From Kordia antarctica (GTDB lineage: Bacteria > Bacteroidota > Bacteroidia > Flavobacteriales > Flavobacteriaceae), in the NCBI RefSeq assembly GCF_009901525.1, contig NZ_CP019288.1, positions 372,001-436,000 on the forward strand: a stretch of 64,000 nucleotides of DNA. Reading direction: 5' to 3'. The notes under the pieces were generated by a model. That model worked only from the letters and a program-made list of their open reading frames with translations, ran no database searches and was not told where the DNA came from. Shown piece by piece: positions 44,905 to 54,749 of the stretch (positions within the stretch are counted from its first letter, which is position 1; every line of letters starts with the position of its first letter). A program made the translations under genes and the position numbers.

Positions 44905-45209
44905 CGTTTACATACTTTTTAGGAATAAAAACATCATGCTAAAATTGTTTCTTCTTTTGATAAAAATCTATACAGTTTCAAGATGAAGATGAAGATGAAG
45001 ATGAAGATGAAGTTGAAGTTGAAAGATAATTTTTTGGACTCTTTTTTAACAAACTATGATGTAGAAAATAAAAATTTAACAAATAATCTGTAACGTTTCG
45101 CTTCAATAGTAGACACATAGCGCGTGAATAAATAAATGTTAAAAATTGAAATTAAATATATAATAATCATAATTTTAACGTTTAAACACTACAAACTAAT
45201 CAAAATATA
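44905..45209 (+). other. Gap before the second M16 gene, with hexamer array
   Basis: About 305 bp. It holds (GATGAA)x5 then (GTTGAA)x2 at 44982-45023, followed by AT-rich leader. No gene is evident. Confidence 0.6.
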
Positions 45210-48182
45210 ATGAAAAGAATCAATCTGTTACTGCTGATCGTGTGTACACTAGCGATTTTCAGCTGTAAAGAAAAAAGCGATACTGCTTCCACAGAAGTAA
45301 AAGTAACGCAACAAAAAGATGCGAATGGTCTTTCGTATGAAACTGTATCAAACGATCCAACAGGATTGCGTTTATACACCTTAGAAAACGGACTAAAAGT
45401 ATATCTAAGTAAAAACAGTGATGAACCAAAAATACAAACGTATATCGCGGTAAGAGCAGGTTCTAACTACGATCCGAAAGAATCAACAGGGTTGGCTCAC
45501 TACTTGGAACACATGGTTTTCAAAGGAACAGACAAAATTGGTACTTTTGATTGGGAAAAAGAGAAAGTATACCTAGACCAAATCTCTGATTTATACGAAC
45601 AACACAGAGCTGAAAAAGATCCAGAGAAAAAGAAAACACTCTACAAGAAAATTGATGAAGTATCTTTAGAAGCTTCCAATTACAGCGTTGCGAATGAATA
45701 TGACAAAATGGTTGGCTCATTAGGAGCAACAGGAACGAATGCATATACATCATTTGAGCAAACAGTCTACACAAATAAAATTCCAACAAATGAATTAGAC
45801 AAATGGTTGGACCTAGAAAACGAACGTTTTGGCCAATTAGTATTGCGTTTATTTCATACGGAATTAGAAGCGGTATTTGAAGAATTTAACAGAACGCAAG
45901 ACAGTGATGGAAGAAAATCATACTATGCAATGTTGGAAGGATTATTTCCAAATCATCCTTATGGACAACAAAAAACTATAGGAACTCCAGAACACCTGAA
46001 AAATCCTTCGTTAATTGATATCAATAACTACTTTGACAAATATTATGTACCGAACAATATGGCAATGGTTTTAGTTGGAGATTTTGATTTTGATGAAACT
46101 ATCCAGAAAGTAAACAATACGTTTGGTAAAATGGAAAAGAAGGAAGTTACACATCCAACATTACCAAAAGAAGAAACAATTACATCGCCAATTGTAAAAG
46201 AAGTATTTGGTCCAACAGCAGAAAGCGTTTCTATATCATTTCGTTCAAGTGGTGTAAATACGAAAGATCAAAAATTTATCACGCTTGCTGATATGATTCT
46301 TGCCAACGGAAATGCAGGTTTAATTGACTTAAACTTAAATCAAAAGCAACTCGTACAATACGCAGGAAGTTCACCAAGATTTTTAAATGATTATGGATAC
46401 CACCAATTTTATGGAGGACCAAAAGTAGGTCAATCCTTAGATGAAGTGAAAAACTTATTATTGGCACAAATTGAAAAGCTGAAAAAAGGAGAATTTGACG
46501 ATTGGATGATTGATGCGGTTATCAATGATTTAAAATTGAGTCAAACACAACAATATGAAAATAGTACTCGGTTAGCAGATACATATGTAAATGCCTTTAT
46601 TTATAATGAAAAATGGGAAGACAAAGTTAAATTCTTAGATGAACTTAAAAAAATATCTAAAGAAGAATTAGTTGCTTTCGCGAACAAATTTTACAAAGAC
46701 AATTATGTAGTTACGTATAAGCGTAAAGGAGAAGATAACTCAATTGTAAAAGTTGAAAACCCAGGCATTACACCAGTAAACTTAAACAGAGATAAAAGTT
46801 CAGAATTTATCATTGCATTTAATGCGATGGAAGCAAAACCATTACAACCTAAATATGTAGATTTTAAATCAGAAATTAAAGAAACAACGCTGGACAATGG
46901 AATCAAGGTTTCATACATTGAAAATGAGCAAAATGACTTATTTGACATGAACATTATCTTTGACATGGGAAGCGACAATGATAAAAAACTTGATTTAGGT
47001 GTTGGTTACATGGAATACTTAGGAACTGATACATATTCTCCAGAAGAGCTAAAGAAAGAATTCTACAAACTTGGAATTAAGTATTATGTAAGCACTGGCG
47101 CTGAAAAATCGTATGTTGGTTTAAATGGTTTAAAAGAAAACTTACCTAAAGGACTAAAATTATTATCACACTTATGGAATAATGCCGTGCCAAACCAAGA
47201 AGCATATGACAAATATGTAGCACAAATTATCAAAGGAAGACAAGACAACAAAACGCGTAAAGGAAGTATTTTGCGAAGTGGTTTAATGAGTTATGGGAAA
47301 TATGGTGATAACTCTCGCTTGCGTAACATCTATAGCAATAGCGAATTAGAAGGAATGAATCCGCAAGAATTAGTGGATTTGGTGAAAGACTTCAAAAACT
47401 ACGATCAACGGATCTTCTATTATGGTAAAGATATTGATGCTGCAGTTACTTCATTAAACGAGCATCACAAAGTAGCTGATAAATTAAAAAGTTATCCTAC
47501 TGCGATGAAATATACAGAATTAGAAACTGGCGGAAACGTATACTTTGTTGATTACGATATGGTACAAGCTGAAATGATGTTCTTGGCAAAAGGAAGTCCT
47601 TTTAACCCTGAAAATATGGCTGCTTCTACATTATTTAATACCTATTTCGGAAGTGGTTTATCATCAATCGTATTTCAAGAAATTAGAGAATCTAAATCAT
47701 TAGCATATTCAGCGTATTCATACTATGATGAAGCTTCTGACAAAGGAGATGCTAACTATGTAGTAGCATATATGGGAACGCAAGCGAACAAAATGCCACA
47801 AGCAATAGAGGCTATGATGGGCTTAATGAATGATATGCCAGAAGCTGAAAAACAATTTGAAGCAGCAAAAGAAGCTACTTTGAAAAAACTAGCAGCGGAG
47901 CGTATTACAAAATCAAACATTTTCTGGACGTACGAAAGACTTAAAAAACTGGGAATCGATAAAGATCATAGAGAAGAAATGTATAAGGCTATCGAAAAAA
48001 TGACACTTGCAGACTTAAAAGCATTTTTCGATGAAAATATCAAAGGTGAACAATACAATGTAATGGTTATTGGAAACAAAAAAGATGTAGACATGAAAGC
48101 ATTATCAAAACTTGGTAAAATTCAAGAAATGGATATCGATTATCTTTTTAATTATGAAAAAGCTAAAGAAATAAAGCAATAA
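45210..48182 (+). CDS. M16-family zinc metallopeptidase, lipoprotein (second paralogue)
   Basis: A 990-residue protein. SPII signal with lipobox AIFSC (Cys19). Zinc motif HYLEH (residues 97-101), with the second M16 half (about 550-960) lacking a motif. It is longer than the paralogue at 28232 and contains an extra charged helix (EQHRAEKDPEKKKTLYKK) between the motif and the rest of the first domain. Envelope peptide degradation is the likely role. It stands alone, with a terminator at 48221. Confidence 0.9.
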   Translation: MKRINLLLLIVCTLAIFSCKEKSDTASTEVKVTQQKDANGLSYETVSNDPTGLRLYTLENGLKVYLSKNSDEPKIQTYIAVRAGSNYDPKESTGLAHYLEHMVFKGTDKIGTFDWEKEKVYLDQISDLYEQHRAEKDPEKKKTLYKKIDEVSLEASNYSVANEYDKMVGSLGATGTNAYTSFEQTVYTNKIPTNELDKWLDLENERFGQLVLRLFHTELEAVFEEFNRTQDSDGRKSYYAMLEGLFPNHPYGQQKTIGTPEHLKNPSLIDINNYFDKYYVPNNMAMVLVGDFDFDETIQKVNNTFGKMEKKEVTHPTLPKEETITSPIVKEVFGPTAESVSISFRSSGVNTKDQKFITLADMILANGNAGLIDLNLNQKQLVQYAGSSPRFLNDYGYHQFYGGPKVGQSLDEVKNLLLAQIEKLKKGEFDDWMIDAVINDLKLSQTQQYENSTRLADTYVNAFIYNEKWEDKVKFLDELKKISKEELVAFANKFYKDNYVVTYKRKGEDNSIVKVENPGITPVNLNRDKSSEFIIAFNAMEAKPLQPKYVDFKSEIKETTLDNGIKVSYIENEQNDLFDMNIIFDMGSDNDKKLDLGVGYMEYLGTDTYSPEELKKEFYKLGIKYYVSTGAEKSYVGLNGLKENLPKGLKLLSHLWNNAVPNQEAYDKYVAQIIKGRQDNKTRKGSILRSGLMSYGKYGDNSRLRNIYSNSELEGMNPQELVDLVKDFKNYDQRIFYYGKDIDAAVTSLNEHHKVADKLKSYPTAMKYTELETGGNVYFVDYDMVQAEMMFLAKGSPFNPENMAASTLFNTYFGSGLSSIVFQEIRESKSLAYSAYSYYDEASDKGDANYVVAYMGTQANKMPQAIEAMMGLMNDMPEAEKQFEAAKEATLKKLAAERITKSNIFWTYERLKKLGIDKDHREEMYKAIEKMTLADLKAFFDENIKGEQYNVMVIGNKKDVDMKALSKLGKIQEMDIDYLFNYEKAKEIKQ

Positions 48183-48220
48183 TCTTAAAATTTATTTACT
48201 CTAAAATAGAGTAAAATACA

Positions 48221-48248
48221 AAAGCGCTTCCAATGAAGCGCTTTTTTT
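48221..48248 (+). terminator. Terminator after the M16 gene
   Basis: AAAGCGCTTC (48221-48230) pairs with GAAGCGCTTT (48235-48244) and a T tract follows. Confidence 0.92.
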
Positions 48249-48574
48249 ATGTCAATATCTTTCAAACTATGCGCTAAAAAAATTATATTTGAATTATTAA
48301 TCAAAAATAGTGCTGTTTTATTATCAAGCGAATTTTAAAATGATTGATACAAAATTTGAATTATATTTTTTTTAGATGAAATAGAAATCGAAGATTCATG
48401 AATACCTATTTAAGAAAATAGAAATGATATGAACTAAAATATAAGCATAGCATTAGTTACGGTTTTTTTTTATATTGAAGTATAAAGAAAATAGAAACGA
48501 ATTTAATCAGTCATTCTGAAGTTTATTTAATAAAAGACTTCTATCACAGCAAAAAAAAGATAAAAAAACCAATA
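48249..48574 (+). other. Intergenic region upstream of fabG
   Basis: About 325 bp of very AT-rich DNA with poly-T and poly-A runs and a CAGTCATTCTGAAG repeat fragment near 48508. No gene or exact -7 box was recognised. Confidence 0.5.
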
Positions 48575-49321
48575 ATGAAATTACTAGAAGGCAAAACAGC
48601 CATCATTACAGGCGCAAGTAGAGGAATAGGAAAAGGAATCGCGCAAGTATTTGCAGCGCATGGAGCAAATGTAGCATTCACATACAGTTCATCTGTTGAA
48701 GCTGCAAACGAACTAGAAAAAGAATTAAACGGGTTAGGCGTAAAAGCTAAAGGATATCAAAGCAATGCGGCAGATTATCAGCAATCACAAGATTTGGTTG
48801 TGGAAGTATTAAAAGAGTTTGGCACAATTGATGTTTTAATCAATAACGCAGGGATCACAAAAGATAATCTCCTAATGCGTATTTCAGAAGAAGATTTTGA
48901 CAAAGTAATAGAAGTCAATCTAAAATCTGTATTCAACATGACAAAAGCGGTACAACGTACCATGTTGAAGCAACGCAAAGGATCAATCATAAACATGAGT
49001 TCTGTAGTTGGTATCAAAGGAAATGCTGGACAAACTAGCTATGCAGCCTCAAAAGCGGGAATCATTGGATTCTCAAAATCAGTTGCCTTAGAATTAGGAT
49101 CAAGAAACATTCGTAGCAATGTAATTGCGCCAGGTTTTATAGAAACTGAAATGACAGGAAAACTTCCAGAAGATGTCGTAAATGGTTGGAGAAACGCCAT
49201 TCCTTTAAAAAGAGGTGGAACTCCAGAAGATGTAGCAAATGTGTGTGTTTTCCTAGCAAGTGATATGTCAGCATATATCACAGGACAAGTATTAAACGTT
49301 GACGGTGGAATGTTGACATAA
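48575..49321 (+). CDS. fabG: 3-oxoacyl-[ACP] reductase
   Basis: A 248-residue short-chain dehydrogenase: NADPH loop TGASRGIGKG, NNAGITKDN, catalytic Ser in INMSSVVG, YAASKAG (Tyr and Lys), and GMLT at the end, as in FabG. It reduces 3-oxoacyl-ACP in fatty acid elongation. It is first in a run of five same-strand genes ending with the terminator at 53757. Confidence 0.92.
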   Translation: MKLLEGKTAIITGASRGIGKGIAQVFAAHGANVAFTYSSSVEAANELEKELNGLGVKAKGYQSNAADYQQSQDLVVEVLKEFGTIDVLINNAGITKDNLLMRISEEDFDKVIEVNLKSVFNMTKAVQRTMLKQRKGSIINMSSVVGIKGNAGQTSYAASKAGIIGFSKSVALELGSRNIRSNVIAPGFIETEMTGKLPEDVVNGWRNAIPLKRGGTPEDVANVCVFLASDMSAYITGQVLNVDGGMLT

Positions 49322-49339
49322 ACTTAATAATAACTACAT

Positions 49340-49876
49340 ATGAAAAAAGCATTATTTTTAATGACGGTTTTTTTACTGTCATTTGGCGCTGTAAATGCGC
49401 AAGATTGGGAAAAGTACAAAGCTGAAGATTTATCTTTTATTGCTTACTACCCACAAGAACCAAAAAGAACAGTTCAAAAAGTCAGTACAGCTGTAGGTGA
49501 GTTAGACATGCACATGATAATGCATGCGCCAACTTCAGGTGATGACAACGCTGTATACTCTGTAATTAGATCTGATTATCCAAAATCTCAATTTACCAAT
49601 GCAGATGATGAGTACAATGCAACTGTATTAGATGGTGCTGTTGAAGGTGCTGTATCAAATGTAAAAGGAAAGTTAGAATTTGATAATAAAGTAAAATTCA
49701 ATGGATATCCAGGAAGAAGTATTAAAATTGAAATTCAAGGTGGATTTATCTATATCAATGCGTATTTAGTTGAAAACTCTATGTTTATCACGCAAGTAAT
49801 TTGCTTAACTTCAAATGATGGAAACAAAAGTATTGACCGTTTCCTAAATTCATTTGAAATTATAAAAACAAAATAA
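49340..49876 (+). CDS. Secreted protein of unknown function
   Basis: A 178-residue protein. The signal peptide ends at GAVNAQ. The mature protein has alternating beta strands and the motif YYPQEPKRTVQKVSTAVGEL, and ends in a short helix before FEIIKTK. It resembles small flavobacterial periplasmic proteins, sometimes likened to PsbP, that follow fabG; the activity is unknown. It lies 18 bp from fabG and 19 bp from the next gene. Confidence 0.75.
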   Translation: MKKALFLMTVFLLSFGAVNAQDWEKYKAEDLSFIAYYPQEPKRTVQKVSTAVGELDMHMIMHAPTSGDDNAVYSVIRSDYPKSQFTNADDEYNATVLDGAVEGAVSNVKGKLEFDNKVKFNGYPGRSIKIEIQGGFIYINAYLVENSMFITQVICLTSNDGNKSIDRFLNSFEIIKTK

Positions 49877-49895
49877 GAAAGTTTAAAAGTTACAT

Positions 49896-50861
49896 ATGAG
49901 AAAGATTTTAGTATTGTTGACATTTATCATAGCTTTCATTTTAAATGTCAACAGTCAAACCCGTATAGGGAAGTTTGAAATTGAAGGAAAACATAACAAA
50001 CTAAACAAAAAAACGCTAGCTAGTTTCAAAAATACTAAAACGTACTTTATCTTTATTGAAAGTGAAAATGCAGGTTATACCAAAACTGATTACGAAAATA
50101 TTTTGAATGAAGTGTGGAATATAACACCTTTTCAAGTGATCACTGAAGACGAATTTTATGAAGTAGCGGAAGAAAAAGCTGCTTTTGCTCAATTTAGAGC
50201 CTTTTCGATTACGAGACACGGAAAATATGGTTCAACTGTATTCTCTTATCATGTATTAGATTTTTGGTTGATTGATAAATTAAAAAAACTTGACACAGAG
50301 AAAAAGAAGCTAAAAGCTAAAAGAAAAACGGTAGCTGCTATTTACTTTACACCAGATATCAATTCTAGACAACAAATTGTATCAGGAAAAAAATCTATTA
50401 GTGGAGATTTGATGAATTACCGACTTGGTTATATAAAAAATTATCTTCAGCATATTAATCATGGCTTAAAAGAAAAAAAAAGCTTTAATATGTTTGATGA
50501 TTTCATCAACAAAGACAAAATTGGAGAGCTTAATAACAAAACACTTTACATGTCTGAAAATTTCATCTATTCCTACTCACCTTGGAAAGTGGAAGAAAAG
50601 GAAGAAAAAATGACTCCTGAAAAGCTGTTTGAAGATTATGAGCACACATACAAAGTTATTTCAGATAAGGAGCTAAATAATAAAATACTCGCCAATGAAG
50701 ATTTTTACTATTTAATGTACAATCAAAACGTTAGCATAAAAGTAATATCTGTTGTCAATGGTAAAACGGGAGAAATCATATACTCAACTTACAAATCAAT
50801 GTCTTACAACTTAAAGTCAAAAAATTTGAAAGAATTATCAAGAAAAATTTCAAAAAACTAA
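49896..50861 (+). CDS. Secreted protein of unknown function
   Basis: A 321-residue protein. The signal peptide ends at NVNSQ. The mature part is mixed, with a highly charged Lys/Glu segment (about 130-145, KKLDTEKKKLKAKRK) and several Tyr/Phe-rich strands. No family is recognised. It sits between the 49340 gene and a membrane VWA protein, only three bases upstream of the latter, so a shared envelope role is likely. Confidence 0.7.
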   Translation: MRKILVLLTFIIAFILNVNSQTRIGKFEIEGKHNKLNKKTLASFKNTKTYFIFIESENAGYTKTDYENILNEVWNITPFQVITEDEFYEVAEEKAAFAQFRAFSITRHGKYGSTVFSYHVLDFWLIDKLKKLDTEKKKLKAKRKTVAAIYFTPDINSRQQIVSGKKSISGDLMNYRLGYIKNYLQHINHGLKEKKSFNMFDDFINKDKIGELNNKTLYMSENFIYSYSPWKVEEKEEKMTPEKLFEDYEHTYKVISDKELNNKILANEDFYYLMYNQNVSIKVISVVNGKTGEIIYSTYKSMSYNLKSKNLKELSRKISKN

Positions 50862-50864
50862 CTA

Positions 50865-52901
50865 TTGCAAACTATAACAATCCTATACATCAGTATAGCG
50901 GTACTAATATCAGCACTTATTGCGATATTTCATTACTACTACAAAACGAAAAAACGCACTAACAAACTAGTGCTTTTTTCGTTTTTAAGATTTTTAAGTG
51001 TATTTGCTTTATTGCTCTTAATCATCAATCCAAAATTCAAACAAAAAAGTTACTACACAGAAAAACCTGTACTAACAATTGCGGTTGATAATTCTTCTTC
51101 AATTGCTGAATTAGGCTACGCCGAAAAGGTCTCAACACTACTAAATGACTTAAAAAAATCAAAAGAACTTCAAGATAAATTCGAAATTGATACCTATACA
51201 TTTTCGAAAGAATTAAAAGAAAGTGATTCCATAAACTTTTCTGGACAACAAACAAATATTAGCAAAGCACTCAAAGACATTAACAATCTCTACAAAGATG
51301 CGATTGCACCAACATTACTAATTACAGACGGAAATCAAACCTATGGAAATGATTACCAATTTCTATCTTCAAAAATAAAACAACCTATATTTCCTATCAT
51401 TACAGGCGATACAATAACATATATTGATCTAAAAATCAATCAATTAAACGCAAATAAATACGCGTATCTAAAAAATAAATTTCCAGTAGAAATCATTGCA
51501 ACCTACACAGGAAACGAAACCGTTCAAACGAATTTAGTATTAACGTCAGACGGAAAACGCTTGGCAAGTAAAGCACTTACATTTTCGCCAACAGACAATT
51601 CAAAAGTGGTCAACCTGAATATTTCGGCAACAAAAATTGGAGTACAAACATTACGTGCAACGCTCACACCATTAAACACAGAAAAGAATACACAAAATAA
51701 CACACGCTATTTTGCTGTTGAAGTGATTGATCAAAAAGTGAAAATTGCATTGGTTTCTGATATCATTCATCCAGATTTAGGTGCGCTAAAAAAGAGTTTA
51801 GAAAGTAACGAATTGCGCAGTGTTGACATATTAAAACCAACAGAAGCTTCAAGCAAACTAAATGATTATCAATTAGTTATTCTATATCAACCAACAAGAA
51901 TATTCTCAAAAGTATACGAAAGTGTAAAACGATTAGAAAAAAATACATTCACAATTACAGGAACACACACTGATTGGAATTTCTTAAACGATATACAATT
52001 AAACTTTCGCAAAGATGTTTTGTCTGAAACTGAAGAAGTACAAGGGCAATTAAACGCAAACTATACAAATTTCTTAATTGAAAACATTGACTTTTCAGAC
52101 TATCCGCCACTTGAAAACGCTTTTGGCGAAATAGAATTTAATGTAGCGCACGAAATCATACTTTCGCAAGTAATATCAGGCGTAGCAACCGATGGCGCAT
52201 TACTAGCAACCTATACAAACGGTACAAAACGTGCCGCAATATTAACAGGCGAAAATAGCTGGAAATGGCGCGCACATAGTTTCTTAGCACAATCAAACTT
52301 TATTGAATTTGATACATTTCTTGGAAAATTAGTACAATATTTAGCTTCCAACAAAAAGCGAGAACGTTTAACGGTTGGTTACGAATCGTTCTATTACGGA
52401 AACAGAGAAATTCAACTCACAGCACAATATTTCAATCCTTCGTATGAATTTGACGCGAATGCAAACCTAACGGCAATCATCAAAAACAAAGACACGGAAA
52501 AAATAACGACGTATCCAATGTTGCTAAATTCAGGCTTTTACACAGTCGATTTAAGCAATTTACCGCCAGCATCCTACAGTTTTACAGTAAGAGCAGAAGG
52601 GAAAAATATCCGTAAATCGGGAAGTTTCAAAATACTAGAATTCGACATTGAAAAACAATTTCTCAATGCAGATACAAATCGGTTGCAGGCAATTGCAACA
52701 AAATCCAATGGAAAAGCATTTCATATCAATAACGATTCACAAACGATCATTTCAGAATTAATAAACGATCAACGCTTTCAAACTATAGAGAAAAGTAATG
52801 AAAAGGTCGTATCTTTGATAGATTGGAAATATCTACTCGCATTAATTGCAATATGCTTATCGATAGAGTGGTTTCTACGAAAATACTACGGACTCATTTA
52901 A
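50865..52901 (+). CDS. Membrane VWA-domain protein
   Basis: A 678-residue protein starting with TTG, three bases after the preceding stop. Two N-terminal membrane segments (about 3-24 and 36-54), then a von Willebrand A-like domain whose MIDAS motif is DNSSS (Asp75). Long beta-rich repeats follow, and one C-terminal membrane segment (about 655-672) precedes a basic end. The layout recalls BatA/BatB-like proteins and DUF-type membrane receptors. No ATG precedes the first membrane segment, which supports TTG. Confidence 0.75.
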   Translation: MQTITILYISIAVLISALIAIFHYYYKTKKRTNKLVLFSFLRFLSVFALLLLIINPKFKQKSYYTEKPVLTIAVDNSSSIAELGYAEKVSTLLNDLKKSKELQDKFEIDTYTFSKELKESDSINFSGQQTNISKALKDINNLYKDAIAPTLLITDGNQTYGNDYQFLSSKIKQPIFPIITGDTITYIDLKINQLNANKYAYLKNKFPVEIIATYTGNETVQTNLVLTSDGKRLASKALTFSPTDNSKVVNLNISATKIGVQTLRATLTPLNTEKNTQNNTRYFAVEVIDQKVKIALVSDIIHPDLGALKKSLESNELRSVDILKPTEASSKLNDYQLVILYQPTRIFSKVYESVKRLEKNTFTITGTHTDWNFLNDIQLNFRKDVLSETEEVQGQLNANYTNFLIENIDFSDYPPLENAFGEIEFNVAHEIILSQVISGVATDGALLATYTNGTKRAAILTGENSWKWRAHSFLAQSNFIEFDTFLGKLVQYLASNKKRERLTVGYESFYYGNREIQLTAQYFNPSYEFDANANLTAIIKNKDTEKITTYPMLLNSGFYTVDLSNLPPASYSFTVRAEGKNIRKSGSFKILEFDIEKQFLNADTNRLQAIATKSNGKAFHINNDSQTIISELINDQRFQTIEKSNEKVVSLIDWKYLLALIAICLSIEWFLRKYYGLI

Positions 52902-52919
52902 TAAAAACAAATAAATAAG

Positions 52920-53735
52920 ATGGATAAATTACCAAAAATTGGAATACCAATACTAATTGTTATTATCGGATTAATCATACTAATCGTAAAATCGGCAGTC
53001 ACGATTAAATCGGGAGAAGCAGGCGTTTTATACAAAACGTTCGACGCCGGAGTTGTTATAGATGAAGCGCCTTTGGGCGAAGGATTTCACATCATTGCAC
53101 CTTGGAACAAAGTATTCATATACGAAGTAAGACAACAAGAGTTATTTGAGCAAATGAAAGTATTATCATCAAACGGATTAGAAATTCAAATTGATGCATC
53201 TGCTTGGTACGAGCCTGTTTACAGTGAACTTGGAAGACTACACCAAAACTTAGGTGAAAACTATTTAGACCGTGTAATAAAGCCGTCTATTCGTAGTGCG
53301 GCACGTAGCGTTGTTGGTCGGTATACACCTGAACAATTATACTCTAGTAAGCGTGATGCCATTCAAGATGAAATCTTTACAGAGACGAAAAAAATCTTAG
53401 AAAAGCAGTATGTTCAGCTAAATGAAGTATTAGTGCGTGATGTAACGTTACCAAACACAATCAAAGACGCAATTGAGCGTAAACTAAAGCAAGAGCAAGA
53501 ATCTTTAGAATATGAATTTAGATTAGTTACTGCGGCAAAAGAAGCTGAAAAAGTAATCATTGAAGCGCAAGGTAAAGCAGATGCAAACAGAATATTAAGT
53601 GCATCACTAACAGATAAAATTCTACAAGACAAAGGAATTGAAGCAACCATAAAACTTTCAGAATCACCAAACACCAAAGTAATTGTGATTGGTTCAGGAC
53701 AAAGCGGATTGCCTTTAATACTAGGAAATCAATAA
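52920..53735 (+). CDS. Prohibitin/SPFH-domain membrane protein
   Basis: A 271-residue protein. An N-terminal membrane segment (about 8-27) leads into an SPFH/Band 7 domain (GEAGVLYKTFDAGVVIDEAPLGEGFH), followed by a coiled-coil stretch (KLKQEQESLEYEFRLVTAAKEAEK) and a C-terminal GSGQSGLPLILG. Prohibitins form large membrane rings that scaffold proteases and lipids. It is the last gene of the fabG cluster, with its own terminator. Confidence 0.9.
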   Translation: MDKLPKIGIPILIVIIGLIILIVKSAVTIKSGEAGVLYKTFDAGVVIDEAPLGEGFHIIAPWNKVFIYEVRQQELFEQMKVLSSNGLEIQIDASAWYEPVYSELGRLHQNLGENYLDRVIKPSIRSAARSVVGRYTPEQLYSSKRDAIQDEIFTETKKILEKQYVQLNEVLVRDVTLPNTIKDAIERKLKQEQESLEYEFRLVTAAKEAEKVIIEAQGKADANRILSASLTDKILQDKGIEATIKLSESPNTKVIVIGSGQSGLPLILGNQ

Positions 53736-53756
53736 AAAAATTACCACATAAAAACA

Positions 53757-53788
53757 GAAAAGGGAAACATAACAGTTTCCCTTTTTTT
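53757..53788 (+). terminator. Terminator after the prohibitin gene
   Basis: AAAAGGGAAAC (53758-53768) pairs with GTTTCCCTTTT (53775-53785), followed by T residues. Confidence 0.92.
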
Positions 53789-53926
53789 ATATCTTCAATC
53801 CAACATTTCGACTGCGCTCAATGCAAGCATTTTGATTACATTCAATATAAGAAATCTAACGAGTCTTATCAAGTCCAACAAAGTCTAAACCTGAGTTCGA
53901 TCTAAAATTTCAGAGTGTTTTTTTTG
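53789..53926. other. Intergenic region with repeat fragments
   Basis: Contains TTCGACTGCGCTCAATG near 53806, typical of dispersed flavobacterial repeats; no gene. It adjoins the larger repeat at 53927, making a 480-bp gap to the next CDS. Confidence 0.5.
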
Positions 53927-54140
53927 TCTTTTCCGCAGTATAGTAGGGATTTTTCGTTAAGAATTTTCGAATCCTTGGAGAAAATTTAGAAAAATTCATG
54001 CGGTTTTAGTTTTTCCCTAAAAGAAAAACTAAAAATACCTCTGGAAAAGCGCACTTTCTTTTGTTGACGCCTGTGCTGAACTTGATTCAGTATTCTTTGT
54101 GCGAACAAAGAAAACGAAAATAATGATTTGAAAATGAGAT
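53927..54140. repeat. Dispersed intergenic repeat, copy 2, with nested insert
   Basis: Matches 43647-43828 but is split by about 29 bp (GACGCCTGTGCTGAACTTGA and the bases after it, near 54065) that resembles the arm of the 42447 hairpin. The insert sits between CTTTTGTT and TCTTTGTGCGA. No open frame. Confidence 0.75.
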
Positions 54141-54215
54141 ACTTATTACTTATTTCGAAAATTTCTTCAAAATTTTATTTGAGTAAATTTATGTCGAACT
54201 CACGTTCTAAGTAGT

Positions 54216-54740
54216 CTAATCACCTTTCTTCAAAACAGCCGCTTGTCCTTTCCAATCATCACGTTCAATGCGTCCTGGGAAAAAGGAAATCAACTCAGTT
54301 ACCGTTTGCATATCTTCTGTGCTAAACTTACTAATTTGATCAAAAGTGTAAATTCCAATCGTATTTAATTTATCTTCAATAAAAGGACCAACGCCTTTAA
54401 TGCGTTTCAAATCGTCTTTCTGAGAAGCATCGGCAACGCCAAAACTTTCAAAATTTAATGGAGAATTTTCAATATCAACAGTTGTATCTGCTGCAGAACC
54501 TACTGCTATTCCTGAACGTTCTCTTGTTTTCTTAGCTCTCACACCTTGCGATGATGAAATATCGGTATCAATTTTTGATTTCTCAGATTCACAATCGTCT
54601 AACAATTTTTCATACTTGCGTTTCGATTTTCGTTTGGCAAAAATCCATCCAATCAAAAAACAACCAAATCCTATCAAGAATACTATAAAATATTCCCAAT
54701 TAGAAGTAGGCGAGAGGTTTTGTAAAAATAAAAGTGGCAT
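54216..54740 (-). CDS. Membrane-anchored helix-hairpin-helix protein
   Basis: A 174-residue protein with one membrane segment (about 15-34), a basic/acidic linker (KRKSKRKYEKLLDDCESEKS), and a C-terminal helix-hairpin-helix (about 110-155) containing DLKRIKGVGPFIEDKLNTIG. HhH motifs usually bind DNA without sequence preference, but this fused form in Bacteroidetes is of unknown role. It lies 9 bp downstream of the OmpA-like gene, so the two are co-transcribed. Confidence 0.8.
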   Translation of the reverse strand: MPLLFLQNLSPTSNWEYFIVFLIGFGCFLIGWIFAKRKSKRKYEKLLDDCESEKSKIDTDISSSQGVRAKKTRERSGIAVGSAADTTVDIENSPLNFESFGVADASQKDDLKRIKGVGPFIEDKLNTIGIYTFDQISKFSTEDMQTVTELISFFPGRIERDDWKGQAAVLKKGD

Positions 54741-54749
54741 ACAATCAGG

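Noticed and set aside
45076-45095. TTAACA and GTAACG near the second M16 gene
   Set aside because: The two cores are 14 bp apart, not 21, and no -7 box sits at the right distance, so they do not belong to the AraC motif set.
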